This document shows positions 1 through 11,345 of a stretch of 64,000 bases of DNA, in pieces. The first letter of the stretch is position 1. Each line of letters opens with the position of its first letter. The stretch lies in the NCBI GenBank assembly GCA_963575745.1, contig CAUYUJ010020569.1, positions 90,269-154,268 of the forward strand. Reading direction: 5' to 3'. The position numbers and the translations under genes were made by a program. The DNA is from Prorocentrum cordatum. Lineage: Eukaryota; Sar; Dinophyceae; Prorocentrales; Prorocentraceae. The notes below the pieces were generated by a model. It was given only the letters and a program-made list of their open reading frames with translations. It made no database searches and was not told the origin of the DNA.

Positions 1-164
1 CGTTGGGCAGGACCGTTGGCGTCGCCCCCGCTGAAGCGATTGCATTGTCGACGCAGCCGCCTTCGGCGCGACTTTCGCATGGCTGGAGAGGGAGCGCGAG
101 AGGGTGGGTCTGGCACCCCCTCGCTACGATGCGCGCGCATGGCTGCGGCAGCACCTACATTGCG

Positions 165-1236
165 GGGGAGCGCCGGGAAGCGCCGCCAAGGAGCGCTGCC
201 GAGTGCTTGCGAATGCATGGAAACGCTTGGGAGCGCCATGGGACCGCTTGGATTGCTTAAGCGCGCTTGGGAGCGCCGGGGAGCGCTTGGGACCACCTGT
301 GGGAGCTTGGGAGCGCCTGGGAGCGCATGGGAACGCCTGTGAGCGCTTGGGAGCGTGCTGGGAGCGTGCCGGGAGCGCCTGGGAGCGTGCCGGAGCGCCT
401 GGGAGTGCTTGGGAGCGCGCCGGCGCGCTCGGAAGCGCCAGGGAGCGCGCAGGGAGCGCGCAGGGAGCGCTTGAGCATGTTGGGAGCGCCTGGGAGAGCG
501 GAGGGGAGCGCTTGGGAGAGTACCTGGGAACGCTTTGGGAGCGCTGGAGCGTGCCGGAGCGACTGAGAGCGCCTGGGAAGCGGACATGCGCCGGGGAGCG
601 CTTGGAGCGGAGCGCTTGGGAGCGTGCCGAAAGCCGCCGGGGAGCGCTTGGAGCACCTGGGAGCACGCTCGGGGAGCGCTGGGAGCGCCTGAGGAAACGC
701 TTGGGAGCGCCTGGGAGCGCCTGGAAGCGCTTGGGAGCGCCTAGGGAGAGCCTGGGAGCGCGCGGTGAGCGCCGGCGAGTGCTTCGGAGCGCCCCGGAGC
801 GCTCGGAGGCGCCAGGGAGCGCTTGGGAGCAAGCAGGGAGCGCCTGAGCAGGCTGGGAGCGCCTGGGAGCGTGCAGGGAGCGCTTGGGAGTACCTGGGAG
901 CGCTTGGGAGCGCCAGGGAGCGCTTATGAGCGCCTGGGGGCGTGCCGGGAGCGCCTGAGAGCGCCTGGGAGCGCCATGCGCCTGGGAGCGCTTGGGAGCG
1001 CTTGGGAGCTTGCCGAAAGCGCCGGGGAACGCTTGGGAGCACCTGGGAACGCTCGGGAGCGCTGGGGAGCGCCGGGGAACGCTTGGGAGAGATGGGGAGC
1101 GCTTGGGAGCGCCGGTGAGCGCTTGGGAACGCCTGGGAACGCTTGGGAGCGCTGGGGAGCGCCTGGGAACGCTTGGGAGCGCCTGGGAGCGCCTGGGAAC
1201 GCTTGGGAACGCTTGGGAGCGCCTGGGAGCGCTTGG

Positions 1237-1272
<36 letters not shown>

Positions 1273-1290
1273 TTGGGGGCGCCTGGGACG
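165..1290. repeat. 10-bp GC-rich minisatellite
   Basis: About 110 imperfect tandem copies of a 10-bp unit of the form GGGAGCGCYT fill this stretch. Ten is not a multiple of three, so every frame reads through as a 10-residue peptide periodicity (Leu-Gly-Ser-Ala-Trp-Glu-Arg type), and few stops occur. The long open frames here on both strands are products of the repeat, not genes. Copies become more uniform toward the right end (about 1080-1290), which suggests recent expansion there. Confidence 0.9.
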
Positions 1291-1297
1291 TGCGCCA

Positions 1298-1403
1298 GCC
1301 GAAAGGACGCCACATACTGTATTTTCATATGGTTTGCGGCCCCACGGACTGCCGAAAGGGCGCCGCATGTTGTATTTTCATAGGTTTCGAGCCCCAGGGG
1401 ATG
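1298..1403 (+). repeat. two tandem copies of a 53-bp unit
   Basis: Two head-to-tail copies begin with GCCGAAAGG at 1298 and 1351. Each continues through a CGCC block and TGTATTTTCATA to a GCCCC block. The second copy has diverged at several positions. The unit borders the 10-bp minisatellite and is unlike it; no function is visible. Confidence 0.75.
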
Positions 1404-1609
1404 GGACCAATCGTGGGGGACCCTTTGGCTGGGCCTAGGGTTAAGGGTTCTATTCATCTCTCGGAGCACTCACAAGGCATCCCCGCGGGGGAGCGCATCC
1501 TCCTCAGCGCTACGCGCTTCGTCGGTGCGGCGCGCGCGCATGGCGGACTCGCTGATCGCTCGGCCAGGCGACACGGGCTTCTGACGATGCCACCGCCCGT
1601 GGCTTGCAG

Positions 1610-2333
1610 TTTAGGGTTTAGGGTTTAGGGTTTAGGGTTTAGGGTTACGGTTAGGGTTAAGGGTTAAGGGTTTAGGGTTAGGGTTTAGGGTTAGGGTTTA
1701 GGGTTTAGGGTTAGGGTTCGGGTTTAGGGTTTAGGGTTAGGGGTATGGTTTGTGTTGAGGGTTAAGGTTTAGGATTCGGGTTAGGGTGAGGGTTTAGGGT
1801 TAGGGTTCGGGTTTAGGGTTAAGGTTTAGGGTTCAGGTTTTAGGGTTAGGGTTAAGGTTTAGGGTTAGGTCATAGGGTTTAGGGTTACGGTTAAGGTTTA
1901 GGGTTAGGGTTAGGGCTAGAGTTAAGGGTTAGGGTTAGGGTTAAGGATTAGGTTGTAGGGCTTAGGGTTAGGGTTAGGGTTTAGGGTCAGGGTTTAGGGT
2001 GTAGGGTTTTGGGGGTTAGGGTTTAGGGTTAGGGTTAGGGTTTAGGGTTTGGGTTTAGAGTTTAGGGCTAGGGTTTAGGGTTTAGGGTCAGGGTTGGCGT
2101 TGAGGTTAGGGTTTAGGGTTAGGGTTAGGGTTTAGGGTGTAGGGTGAGGGGTAGGGTTGAGGTTAGGGATTAGGGTTGAGGGCTAGGGTTAAGGGTTCAG
2201 GTTTAGAGTTTAGGTTAGGGCTAGGCTTAGTGTTAGGGTTTGGGGTCAGGGTTAGGTCTACGGTTAGGGTTTAGGTTTCGCGTTAGGGATTAAGGATTAG
2301 GGTTCAGGGTTTGGGTTAGAGGTTAGGGGTTCG
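1610..2333 (+). repeat. interstitial telomere-like array (TTTAGGG/TTAGGG)
   Basis: About 720 bp of degenerate TTTAGGG and TTAGGG repeats, with variants such as GTTAAGGG, TTTAGGGTGTAGGG and GTTCGGG. The G-rich strand is the plus strand, so a real chromosome end would lie to the right, yet ordinary sequence continues for over 60 kb. It is therefore interstitial (old fusion, subtelomeric shuffling or captured telomeric DNA) or an assembly join. TTTAGGG telomeres are known from dinoflagellates. The first few units (1610-1650) are the least diverged. Confidence 0.85.
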
Positions 2334-3414
2334 GGGAGGTCGGGGCGGGGTGGTAGGGATGGGGTTTCCGGAGCCTGGGGAGCGAGCCGGGGAAGGGGGG
2401 GGGGGGGTTCGCCGACGAAACGACGGTTCGGGAAAGGCGGGGGGGGGGGGGGGGGGGTTCGCCGACGACGGCCTCGGGCAAGCGGGGAGGGGGGGGGGTC
2501 GCCGACGACGGCTCGGGCAAGAGGGGGGGGGGTGTCGCCGACACGGCTCGGGCAAGGGGGGGGGGGGGGGTCCGAACCCCCCCCCCCTTGGGGGTGAGCC
2601 AGCGGCGCGCCCTCCGTTTAAGTAGGCCTTCTTCTCGGGCCCTTTCTTCACCGCCGCCACTTCCTGCGGGGCGAGCGCCCGCGCGCGGGCCAGGCAACGC
2701 GCGCGCGGCACGAGCCTTGGCGAGGTCACGAATGTCCTTGCTGGCGCTGGACGATCCGTCAGCTTCCCTTTCGAAATCGCGAGGGCCCGAGCGGGCCCAC
2801 TCGGGCGCCCACTTGCGGATGTCCGAGTACAGGAAGACGCGCGCTTCCTCGCTGGATTCCTTCTTCTGCCGCTTCAAGACTTCCGCGTACAACGCGTCAA
2901 GCATGTCGGAGCTATCGGCGCACGGGACCAGATGCGAGAACCAGCGCGAGCGCGCTTGGGCCAGAACTCTTGCGGGAGGTTGGCCAGCGACGCCTTGCCG
3001 AGGAGAGGGCCCAAGAGTGCGCGGGCCGGCTTTTCCCGCGAACGCGCCGCGCGGGGCCACGCGAGCCCGAGATCGCGTCGAGATCGCTTGCGCCTCGCTG
3101 GTGCCCGTCTTGAGCGCGGCCAAGAGGGCGGCCGCGTTCTCCGCCGCCGAAGGCGCTGGAGGGGCGGCCGCCGCCGAGCCCCCAGCCACCGGCGCTGGCG
3201 TGCTCGCCGCGGGGACCCCCGCGCGCACGAGGCGCCTCTGCGCGGCGTCGAGCTCCTTGTCGGCAAAATAGAAATCCTCGAATGCCGCGCCCTCTAAATC
3301 GGCGATCGTCACCGCACCTTGGCCCTTGAGCGCGGTCACCGCGGCTTCGAGCCAACCAGCCTCGTGCGCCGACGCGCCGTCCAAGGCGCCGAGAAAACTG
3401 CCGAGGTCGCCCAT
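2323..3414 (-). CDS. hypothetical protein, probable 5' exon, unrecognised
   Basis: The open frame on the minus strand starts at an ATG at 3414, with 25 further open codons upstream. The first 230 residues look like real protein: a helical N-terminus (MGDLGSFLGALDGASAHEAG), an acidic segment with FEDFYFADKELDAAQRRLVRAG, an Ala/Pro linker, then LDALYAEVLKRQKKESSEEA and SDIRKWAPEW. Below about 2720 the translation turns into Arg/Pro/Gly low complexity encoded by the G-tract minisatellite, so the true exon probably ends near there. A GC donor (AAG|GCTCG) is possible near DLAKA, but I could not fix it. Nothing identifies a function. It stands alone among repeats and may be part of a dispersed dinoflagellate element. 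Confidence 0.5.
   Translation of the reverse strand: MGDLGSFLGALDGASAHEAGWLEAAVTALKGQGAVTIADLEGAAFEDFYFADKELDAAQRRLVRAGVPAASTPAPVAGGSAAAAPPAPSAAENAAALLAALKTGTSEAQAISTRSRARVAPRGAFAGKAGPRTLGPSPRQGVAGQPPARVLAQARSRWFSHLVPCADSSDMLDALYAEVLKRQKKESSEEARVFLYSDIRKWAPEWARSGPRDFEREADGSSSASKDIRDLAKARAARALPGPRAGARPAGSGGGEERAREEGLLKRRARRWLTPKGGGVRTPPPPLARAVSATPPPLLPEPSSATPPPPRLPEAVVGEPPPPPPRLSRTVVSSANPPPPFPGSLPRLRKPHPYHPAPTSPNP
2395..2590. repeat. G-tract minisatellite
   Basis: Four imperfect copies of a unit of about 40-55 bp, made of TCGCCGACGACGGCTCGGGC followed by AAG and a run of 8-18 G. The G runs differ in length between copies and could form G-quadruplexes. It abuts the telomere-like array and underlies the 3' end of the minus-strand ORF. 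Confidence 0.7.
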
Positions 3415-3559
3415 CGCGAAGAGCGGTGCCGCGCGGCGCGAGACAGCTTGGGCGCCCGTACTCGGCGAGCTGCCGGCGCGAGCGCGCACAGGACGGAGAC
3501 TGCGCGGGACCCCAAGAGGTGGCGACCAGGCCTGCGCCCCTCACGAGAGGGGGAAGACC

Positions 3560-4310
3560 AGGGGCCTGCGCCCAACCCAAGAGAAGGCCCGGGAGCTCTC
3601 CCAAGAAGAAGCCAGAGCCCAGCCAGACGGGGTCTCGGGGCCTGCGCCCTACCCGACACAGGGATCAACGGGATGCGCCCTCCCCCTTTGCACAAATGGG
3701 CCCTGGGGCCTGCGCCCTACCCAAGACAGGGATCTACGGGATGCGCCCTCCCCCTTTCGCGCGATTGGGTCCTGGGGCCTGCGCCCTACCCAAGACACGG
3801 TGCCAGGGGCCAGCGCCCTCCCCCACACAAGACGAGGAGCCAGAAGCCAGCGCCCTGCCCGAGACAAGGCCTGCGGGCCGACCCGCGAGGAGACGGCGCC
3901 CAGCAAGACGGGGTCCAGGGGCTTGCGCCCTACCCAAGACAGGGATCAACGGGATGCGCCCTCCCCCTTTCGCACAGTTGGGCCCTGGGGCCTGCGCCCT
4001 ACCCGACACACAGGGATCAACGGGATGCGCCCTCCCCCTTTCGCACCGCTGGGTCCTGGGGCCTGCGCCCTACCCAAGACAGGGATCTACGGGATGCGCC
4101 CTCCCCCCTTCGCACCATCGGGTCCTGGGGCCTGCGCCCTACCCAAGACAGGGATCAACGGGATGCGCCCTCTCCCTTGCGCACGATCGGGTCCTGGGGC
4201 CAGCGCCCGACCCAAAACGCAGGGATCCTAAGGCCTGCGCCCTCCCCCGCACGAAACTTGGCCCTGGGGCCTGCGCCTTGCCCGAGACCAGGAGCGCCCT
4301 TGCCGCGAGC
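3560..4310. repeat. 68-70 bp minisatellite
   Basis: Tandem units beginning CCTGCGCCCTACCC and including GGGATGCGCCCTCCCCCTTT, with starts at 3641, 3709 and 3778, an interrupted middle (about 3790-3920), and further copies to about 4290. Spacing of 68-70 bp is not a multiple of three, so the 700-960 codon plus-strand frames running through here are repeat read-through. Confidence 0.85.
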
Positions 4311-5160
4311 CTGGCACACAGCCTGGCCGAAAGGCAAGCACGCCGACAAGCACAAGCCAGGACGACCCCACGCGAGGCAACAGCGACAGCCGAACGCGAG
4401 GGCGACAAGGCGACGACAAAGGCGGACGCGAAAAAGGACGCGGCGACGAGCAAACACAAGGGCGCGCAGGCGAGCGAAGAGCAGGGGCAGCCACGGCGCA
4501 CGAGCAGGGCACGAGGGGCAACGAGCACAAGCGAGCAGCGGGGGAGCGAACAGGCCACGAGGGACGAGCACGGAGGGCAGGCAAGCAGGAGAGAGCGAGA
4601 GAGAGACGAGGCGACCCGCGAGGAGAGGAGGAGAGGAGGAGCCCGCGAACGACGGCGGCGGCGCGCGCGCGCGCGCGCGGCGCGCCCCACGCTCAAATCC
4701 CGGGCGCGGGGCGCGGCCCAATTCCTGCCTGCGGCCAATCTGCGCGGCAGAGGGGGAGAGGAACCTGCGCGAGAGGGAGGGCGGCCCGCCGATGGAGCGG
4801 CGGCGGCGCGAGCGCGCGCGCGGCGCGCGCGCACACACACACACACACAAACACGCAACACACACACAACACGCACCACACACACACGCAACACACACAA
4901 GAAGAGAAAGAACGCGCGCCAGGGAGGCACCCGCCGCGCGCGCGCGGGGCGCGCGCGCGGCGCCTCCTCCAACTGCAAATCGCCTGCGAAGCGCACGCGC
5001 CGCGGGGGCAGCGACCCCCCCCCGCGGCGACGCAACCCCGGCGCTAGCAAATCACCTGCGAAGCGCACGCGCCGCGGGGCAGCGACCCCCCCCCCCCGCG
5101 ACGCGCAGCCCTGGCGCGCGACGGCGCGATGGCCCGCGCCTGCGCAGCGAGGCCGCGGTC
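4311..5160. repeat. GC-rich low-complexity DNA with CA microsatellite and a 72-bp duplication
   Basis: Purine/GC-rich sequence translating as Arg/Ala/Gly strings. It contains a (CA)n tract with ACACGCAACA interruptions at about 4831-4900, and two copies of a unit starting near 4977 and 5049 that share CCTGCGAAGCGCACGCGCCG and a C-run. I see no convincing gene. Confidence 0.6.
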
Positions 5161-6600
5161 GCGTCGCACTGCCGCGCGCGCGACCTACGCGCAACCGTGG
5201 CCGATTTGTGCCCGCCCACAACGGTGAACGTCCGCGTCTGCGAGCGGACTTGCCGCCGTGGGCCTACCCCGAGTGGGCCAAAGCAGCGCTACGCATCGAG
5301 GACGTCCCGTCGGCGCCCCACGGAGTCGCCAGGGCAGGCACTGGCATCCCCCAAAAGTACCCCCAAAGGAGATGGCAACAGTATACCAACAAAAGGCCCC
5401 AGCTACATAGCGCCCGCAATCGTGCGCCAAAAAGCGGGCAACGCACAAATGGTCTGCGCCGCAGAGAGTTCCCCCCAAAGGGCCGCACCATGGTTTTTGT
5501 TCCCTTTGCTGGCAAACGCGCGGCCAAGGTCGAGTGACCTTTGCTGTTTGCTTGTTGGTGAGTTGTTGTTGCTTAGTTTGATGCCATACTTGGCTGCTCG
5601 GCTTTTGCAGTGCAGTTGCGCGGCAATTGTGTGCACAAAGCGTTGTCACAACATGCGTGAAGCATTTTGGCGGCGCAGTTGTTTAGCAGTCTTTGTGGCC
5701 GTTTCTTTGTCGCGCATTTTTGTGGCAAGTGTTGTGGCGCGCGGTTCGTTTTTTGTGACAAGTTTCTGTTGCAATGGTTGTGTCGCTTCCCTTGCGTGGT
5801 GTCCGTTCCCCGAGCGTCGACTTCTTTGGGAACGGGCAATTTGGGACGGGCATTGTCCCCAGCCGCGCCGCCAGCCCGGCCATGCGGGAATCTGGTCCAG
5901 CCCGTCAGCTGAGGCCACGGCGCGCAATGCTGTGCACTGCTGCGCCTCTGTTAGCTGTATTGTGTGCCGTTGCGGCGTGTTGGACAATGCTGCCGTGCGC
6001 TGCTTGTGTGTCGCAGTTTTCAGTGTTGGGCTACGCCAGCGCGCTGCCCTAACACGCCATGCTGCCATGCTGTGGGCCGGGCCACGAAGCGCCTTGCATC
6101 CCAGCGCTCGAAGCAGCAGGCTTTTGCGGGCGGCATGGATGGAATGTTTGTCGGATTTGCGTCCCCGCGCGCGCGCGCCTTGTTCGATTCTTACGTTTTA
6201 GTTTTGGTGCTCGGTTTGGGGGGATTGGAACACGTCTAGGGATTGGCCTCACCCATTTGTCCGCGCCCATTTCGGGTGTTTGAAGAACGAGAGGGAGGGA
6301 GGGGAGGAGCGGTTGTCGGGGATGTGTGCCATGCGTGCATGGGACGTTTGGGTCCTCCTCCCAAGTCGTGGGGTAGTTCTTCCCTCCTCATACATTGGTC
6401 CCCACAGATCTCACCTTTCACTTCGAGGAGCGCCCCCTTTGAAAGGCGAGAGCCCGATGGGCCGACCATTCTGGCGAGATCTCAGTTTTGAAAAGGTTTT
6501 GGTTTTCATGTGCTCGAACGAGCTGTATGAGCGCGAACAAGTAGGACGGTCAAGTTGAACCCTGAGTTCTGCAAGAGCCCCTCTTTGAAAAGGAGCCCCC
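5161..6600. other. unassigned spacer
   Basis: Less repetitive, with GC content falling after 5540. A plus-strand frame ending at the TGA near 5537 contains LPPWAYPEWAKAALRIEDVP, which could be an exon fragment but has no recognisable splice sites. From 5600 to 6240 there is T/G-rich sequence with many short frames and nothing to support coding. 6280-6310 is a short GAGGGAGG tract. Confidence 0.4.
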
Positions 6601-6659
6601 CCCCGCTAGCCGTGTATCATTTGTGTTGATGATCTCGGGAGCGAGAGCACTTTTCGAAC

Positions 6660-7480
6660 ATGGACCGTTTTCCGTCCATGCATGTAGTATGTATATGCTG
6701 GTATACATATGCAGGCATGCATGTGTGTATGCATGTGTGTAAGTATGTAGGCAAGCAAGTATGTATGTATGTACGTATGTATGCGCACGGATGTATGTGT
6801 GCATGGTTGTATGTACGTATGGAGTCGTGTATGTGTATGTGTATGCATGCATGTATGTACATGTTTATATATGTGTGTATGCATGTACACAAGTAGTCAT
6901 GATTGCATGCATTATGCACGTATGTGTGCATTCGTGTATGTGTGCACATATGTATATGTGTACGTATGTATGTATGCATGCATGCATACATGCATACATG
7001 TGTGCATGTGTGTTTGCATGTATGTATATATACACAGATGTGTACATGCATGCATGCATGCATGTATATATATGTATGCATGCGTGTATGTATAAGTGTA
7101 AACATGTATGTGCGTATGTAGGGAGGTACGTGTGTAGGTATGTATGTTCGTATGTATGTATGCACGTATGTCTGTACGCATGCATATATACATGTGTGTA
7201 TGTATACATGTATGTATGTGCGCATTATGTGTGTGCATTTACGCATGCACCTATGTATGTAGGTAGACAGACATGCATGCTGGTATGTAGGTCGGTTGGC
7301 AGGCCGGTAGGTAGGCCTGCATGCATGCATGCATGTGTGTGTACGTGTATGCATATATGCATGTGCATGCATGCATGCGTGTATGTAGGTCGGTAGCTAG
7401 GTAGGCAGGTAGGTAGGTAGGTCGGTAGCGATGTATGGATGGACGTATGGATGTGTGGACGGATGGATGGGCGTCTTTGG
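6660..7480. repeat. ATGT/GTAT tetranucleotide microsatellite
   Basis: About 800 bp of ATGT, GTAT, GCAT and GTAG tetranucleotides, drifting to GTAG/GTCG units after 7260 and GGAT after 7430. Cys/Met/Val or His/Thr/Tyr translations in all frames are artefacts. Confidence 0.9.
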
Positions 7481-7960
7481 GCCTCGTTGGGGCCTTCTGA
7501 GGGCCTCTTCGGAAGGAAGGCGCACATTTTCGGTTCGTGGCTCCCCTCTTGGGCCCTTCTTGGGGCTGTCCTTGGGCCGTGCTGTGGCCACCCGCCCTCA
7601 TGGTGGCCTCTCGGCGTGTTCCTGGAGGCCTCGTTGCCCGTCTTGGAGCGTCGGGAGCTCGACAAGTCGAGAGCCCCGAAAGCATGGACCACCCAATGGG
7701 GAATCAATGATGATGCCCTCTCGGGGCCCTCTTGGGCAGGCTTTCGGGGCTCTCTTAGGGCGTGTCGGAGGCCACTTGGGCCGCCTCGGGGCCATCTTGG
7801 GCGTCTTGGTACGATCTTTGAGCGTCTCGGGGCCCGCTTGGACCGTCTTGGGGACCTCTTGGGTCCCTCTTGGCCCGTGTTTGGGCACAGGGGGACCGCG
7901 GCAAACCCGCGGAGAATTGAGAATTTGGGCTTTGGGCCCCTCAAGACCCAGGAGTGAGGA
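7481..7960. repeat. degenerate CTTGGG-type low-complexity tract
   Basis: Irregular repeats of blocks like CTCTTGGGCC, TTGGGGCC and CCTCGGGG. Spacing varies, so it is an old, blurred minisatellite. No gene is supported. Confidence 0.5.
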
Positions 7961-8029
7961 TTGATGCTTCAGGGATTGTGGAAAGGACCCCAGGACACGC
8001 CCACTCCGTGCCCAACGACACGGTGGCGG

Positions 8030-8960
8030 ATACGCATGTATTTCGAAAGCGAGCCCTATTTGAAACGAAACCGTGTCCATCCATGCGTATAGTATGTAAT
8101 TGTATATATATATATAGTCATGTATATATGTATACATGTGTGCATGTCACCTCTGGCCGTAACGTTTGAGGATGTCTCGGGCGAGAGCCACACTTCAAAT
8201 AATTATCTGGATCCACCCTGTGGGGAACATTCTCTGGATTGGAAATACCTTCCACCTCTGCTACTGCTAGAACTGTTCAAACCAAATGCGTGCTGCGTTA
8301 AACGGCGACAGCCACAGCCTGAAAAGAGCCACCCTCCATCCTTGTAGCTGTTGCAAAGTTTCAAGACGAACGTGTGCGGTGCCGAGGCCAAAACCAGATG
8401 GTGCAAACGATCACACCTACATTCTTGCTACTTGTACAAGCTTGACAGACGAATGTGCACGGCGCTGGAGCGAGAACACAATTTTTGGCCGCCCCCATGT
8501 TAATATGTGTTGCGACCGTTGAAGCGAGTGCTCGCGGCGCCAAGATGAGATCACCAGTTTTGAAACGACCCTTTCCACACCTGTCACTGTACAAGGTTGA
8601 AGACGAACGAGTATGTTGCTGAGGCGAGAGCCCCATGTTGAAATGACCCTCCTCCATCCTTCTAGCAGATGCAATTGTCAAGCTTCAGGATCACAATTCG
8701 TCGGGAAGCCCCAGGCGAAACGCCGGGCCAGCGCCAGCCCTACCGACACGTCTGTGGTACGACAGGGAGGAAGCATCTATGAGTGAGCGGGATACGGGGC
8801 TGGCGTTTCATCTGTGTTGGAGGGTCTCGCTCGGGCGTCCTCGCCTTCTACGGCTGGGACCGCCCCGATGCCTGCTTCAGACTGGACGTTCCCCAGGGCG
8901 GGTCCACACCTTGGAAAAGTTGGCCGCCTCCATGTTGAAGCATGTCTGCAATTGGAGCTC
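8030..8960. repeat. degenerate 75-86 bp repeat family
   Basis: Recurring pieces include GCGAGAGCC, TTGAAACGACC or TTGAAATGACC, CCTCCATCCTT.TAGC, TGCAAAGTTTCAAGACGAACG and GTGCACGGCGCTG. Recognisable starts lie near 8330, 8416, 8576 and 8650, with weaker copies near 8040, 8172 and 8900 and an outlier at about 6630-6690 (GAGCGAGAGCACTTTTCGAA then TCCATGCATGTAGT). The unit appears on both sides of microsatellite DNA, as if it seeded it. No ORF is conserved across copies. Confidence 0.6.
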
Positions 8961-9520
8961 TGGTCCACTGTGAGGAGACATTTATAGTCAAAATTCGTCA
9001 TGAGGATTGGCGCAGGAAGCAGGAAGGCCCTTGCACCTTTCGGTTCTGGGCTTCCGTGGCATACTGGGCATCCTCGTCCATGGTGCCCCTGGCATCCCCT
9101 GGCGTGTTCCAGGCACCTTGCAGCATCAGCCTCCCCTTCATGACAGATTTCTGCTGTGAGCACTCGCTGCCGTCGCCCGCGGCCTCCGGAGGCGCCTGGG
9201 CCGCATGGAGGGTGTAAGAAACCCTCCTTGGCTTCGGCCAGGAAAAGGGGGGACTGCCCAGACGCAACCAGGACGGGGACAGACTCGGACTGGGACGAAC
9301 CCTGAGACTTGGGCGTTTTTTGGCTTGGAGTCGGGCCCCAGGACACCTTCGCAGAGCGGTCCGGCTCGAAGCAGCGCGTCGACAGGTCCTGGCCGTAATT
9401 TTTCGCCATGCTGCAATATTTTTGGCATCGCCGGATGGCGGAACACCTGGAGAAAGTTCTCCCCCCACCGACGGAGAAGTCACGCGCGGAGGACTCGACC
9501 CCTCGACCTGCAGAAGGTGC
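8961..9520. other. unassigned spacer, possible minus-strand exon
   Basis: The minus strand is open here, with segments such as HEGEADAARCLEHARGCQGH, but composition alone could give this. No start, splice site or repeat structure is clear. Confidence 0.25.
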
Positions 9521-9524
9521 CGCC

Positions 9525-9730
9525 GCGATGCGGAGGAGGAGGAGGAGGAGAAGGATGAGGAGGGAGGAGAGGGAGGAGGGAGGAGGGAGGAGAGAGGATG
9601 GTTGGAGGGGGAGGACGGAGGACGGAGGGAGGAGGGTGGAGGGAGGAGTGAGGAGGGAGAAGGGAGGAGGGAGGAGGGAGCAGGGAGCAGGGAGCAGGGA
9701 GCAGGGAGCAGGGAGGAGGAGGAGGATCTC
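9525..9730. repeat. GGA / GGGAGCA microsatellite
   Basis: A GGA-rich tract ending in five or six GGGAGCA heptamers near 9675-9715. Translations as Arg/Glu/Gly or Ser/Leu/Pro strings are repeat artefacts. Confidence 0.9.
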
Positions 9731-11152
9731 TGAGATCCGCCGCGTTCCTGGAGAAGATGCCAGGCGTCGCGGCCGTCCCAGAGCGCTCCAGGGCTGTCGA
9801 GGAGCACTCCGGCACGCCCTTGGGCGACTTCTCTGCACGTGCCCTGAGATCCAACGTCGCGGAACAAGACAAGCTGCAACATCGCGAAGCATCATGACCA
9901 GAGTTCCAGACCTCATCTTCCTGCCGTTGTTGTTCGAGCTGGATCGCTCTGTGATGGTCTCGGGGCCCGAAGCTGGGCGGAAACGCTTCGTGAGGACAAA
10001 CAGATCAGCGCCCGGATCTGACAGTGCACCGTGCCAGGGCCCACAGGTGCGGTGGTGGTGCCCTTAGTCCGAGTCGGGGCTTTCTCCGTGGCCACCGCCC
10101 GGGGGATCGCTCCTCTTCGGGGACCGCGGCAGTCCGTGGAGGTGGATACACGCCGGTCGTTAAAAGGAGGTATTTCTGGATTCCCAGATCCCGATCTACT
10201 GCAAGCGCCTTCCTACTTCCAAAATCGCTGTGTTTTTGCTGTGTTATGTTGCTATCTGGGAGGGCCTGAACCCCCCAATCTACTTGATCCGCCGTCCTAC
10301 ATCATGTTTATCCCTACTTCCTTCGACCGACGTGTACGTTTGGGCCCCATGGGGCCCAAAGGGTGTCCATGTCCACCAACCCCTGGGGTCCCAAGGCATC
10401 GGTTCCCCAGGCGGTGGATATGGATAAATGATAAATCCCAGAGTCGCAGTGGGGGGCCCTGTGAGGAAGATCCTGGAGGCCTCGCGCGGCGCGCAAGAAT
10501 TGTATTATCTAAGTAGTCTACACGTCCGCTCCGTAAGATCAGGGTCGCCGTTCTCGCGGCGCTGCTCCGACATAGTCCGACGTGACTCCGTTGTAAAGTC
10601 AAGGTGACCTGTCGGGAACCCGACTTAATTCCGACGAGGATCCGAGTTAAATGGGGTCTCAAGTGGCAGCGCGAGGCCCTCAGGATGTTCCTCATCACGA
10701 TTCCCCAGGCGGTGGATATGGGGGCGCCCTTGGAGCGGCCCCGAAGTGCACTGGGAGCCAGCGCTCTGGGATCACCCCAAAGCCTTGAGAAGCTCTGGCA
10801 ACGCCCTACAGTGGAGACCCATGCCACGAAACACCCTGCTTGCCTTCAGTGTGCCCTGGGTTTCTTGGGCTTCCATGGTTTTGCTGTAGAGAGCATGACG
10901 TCCCCACGCCACAATTCCATGGACGTCCTTGGGCCTCAGGGTTGGGCTTCTTGTGGAAGGTTTCTTGTGGTCGGGCCTCCTCTGTAAGGGGCGCCTTGAG
11001 CAGCTCTGGGAGCCCCTCTCGCTCCGGGGGCGCCCTGGGGGCGCCCTCGGCGCCGCGGCGGCCGCAGCGGCCGGCAGGCGACCTGGCCGACCCCGTGCCC
11101 GTGGACCTCGGCGCGGAGCGCCTGGCTGCCGCGGGGGGCTCGGCGTCGCCAT
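9731..11152. other. unassigned GC-rich spacer with small repeats
   Basis: No gene is supported. A repeated string CCCCAGGCGGTGGATATGG occurs near 10405 and 10702; GGTGGATAT also recurs near 60795-60865 and 63088. The last 140 bp (about 11010-11150) resembles the GGCGCC-rich dispersed repeat seen at 16640, 37195 and 58190. Confidence 0.4.
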
Positions 11153-11345
11153 CGTCGGAGGCCTAGCCCCCTACAGGGGGATTTTCGGCGAAAAATTAAA
11201 AACAATTCAAAACATATTCCAAAATTGACAGAAAATGATTACAACATAGTCCCCGGACTATTTTTGGATTATTTTTCTACTATTTCGGGTGCATTTTTTA
11301 TTTTTCGTCGAAAATCCCCCTGTAGGGGGACAGGCCCGACTTAAC
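11153..11345. mobile_element. MITE-like inverted-repeat element, family 1 copy 1
   Basis: Terminal inverted repeats at 11160-11196 and 11300-11336 match at 34 of 37 positions; each contains CCCCCTACAGGGGGATTTTC. The outer bases GTCGG.GGCCT extend the match. The interior is AT-rich and carries no ORF. Related ends occur at 18012-18170 and 60331-60531, all with AAGTCGGGC-type outer ends, so this is a family of short non-autonomous elements. I could not identify a target-site duplication. Confidence 0.75.

Noticed and set aside
124-1368. Long minus- and plus-strand ORFs (up to 414 codons) in the first 1.4 kb
   Set aside because: They are read-through of the 10-bp minisatellite; all frames are open with the same 10-residue periodicity.
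1610-2333. True chromosome end
   Set aside because: The G-rich strand points inward to 60 kb of further sequence, and the repeats are degenerate.
3319-6201. 960-codon and 703-codon plus-strand ORFs
   Set aside because: Most of their length is the 68-bp minisatellite and GC-rich Arg/Ala low complexity; the periodicity is not a multiple of three and no start or domain supports them.
6617-7396. Cys/Met/Tyr-rich and His/Thr-rich ORFs
   Set aside because: Translations of the ATGT microsatellite.
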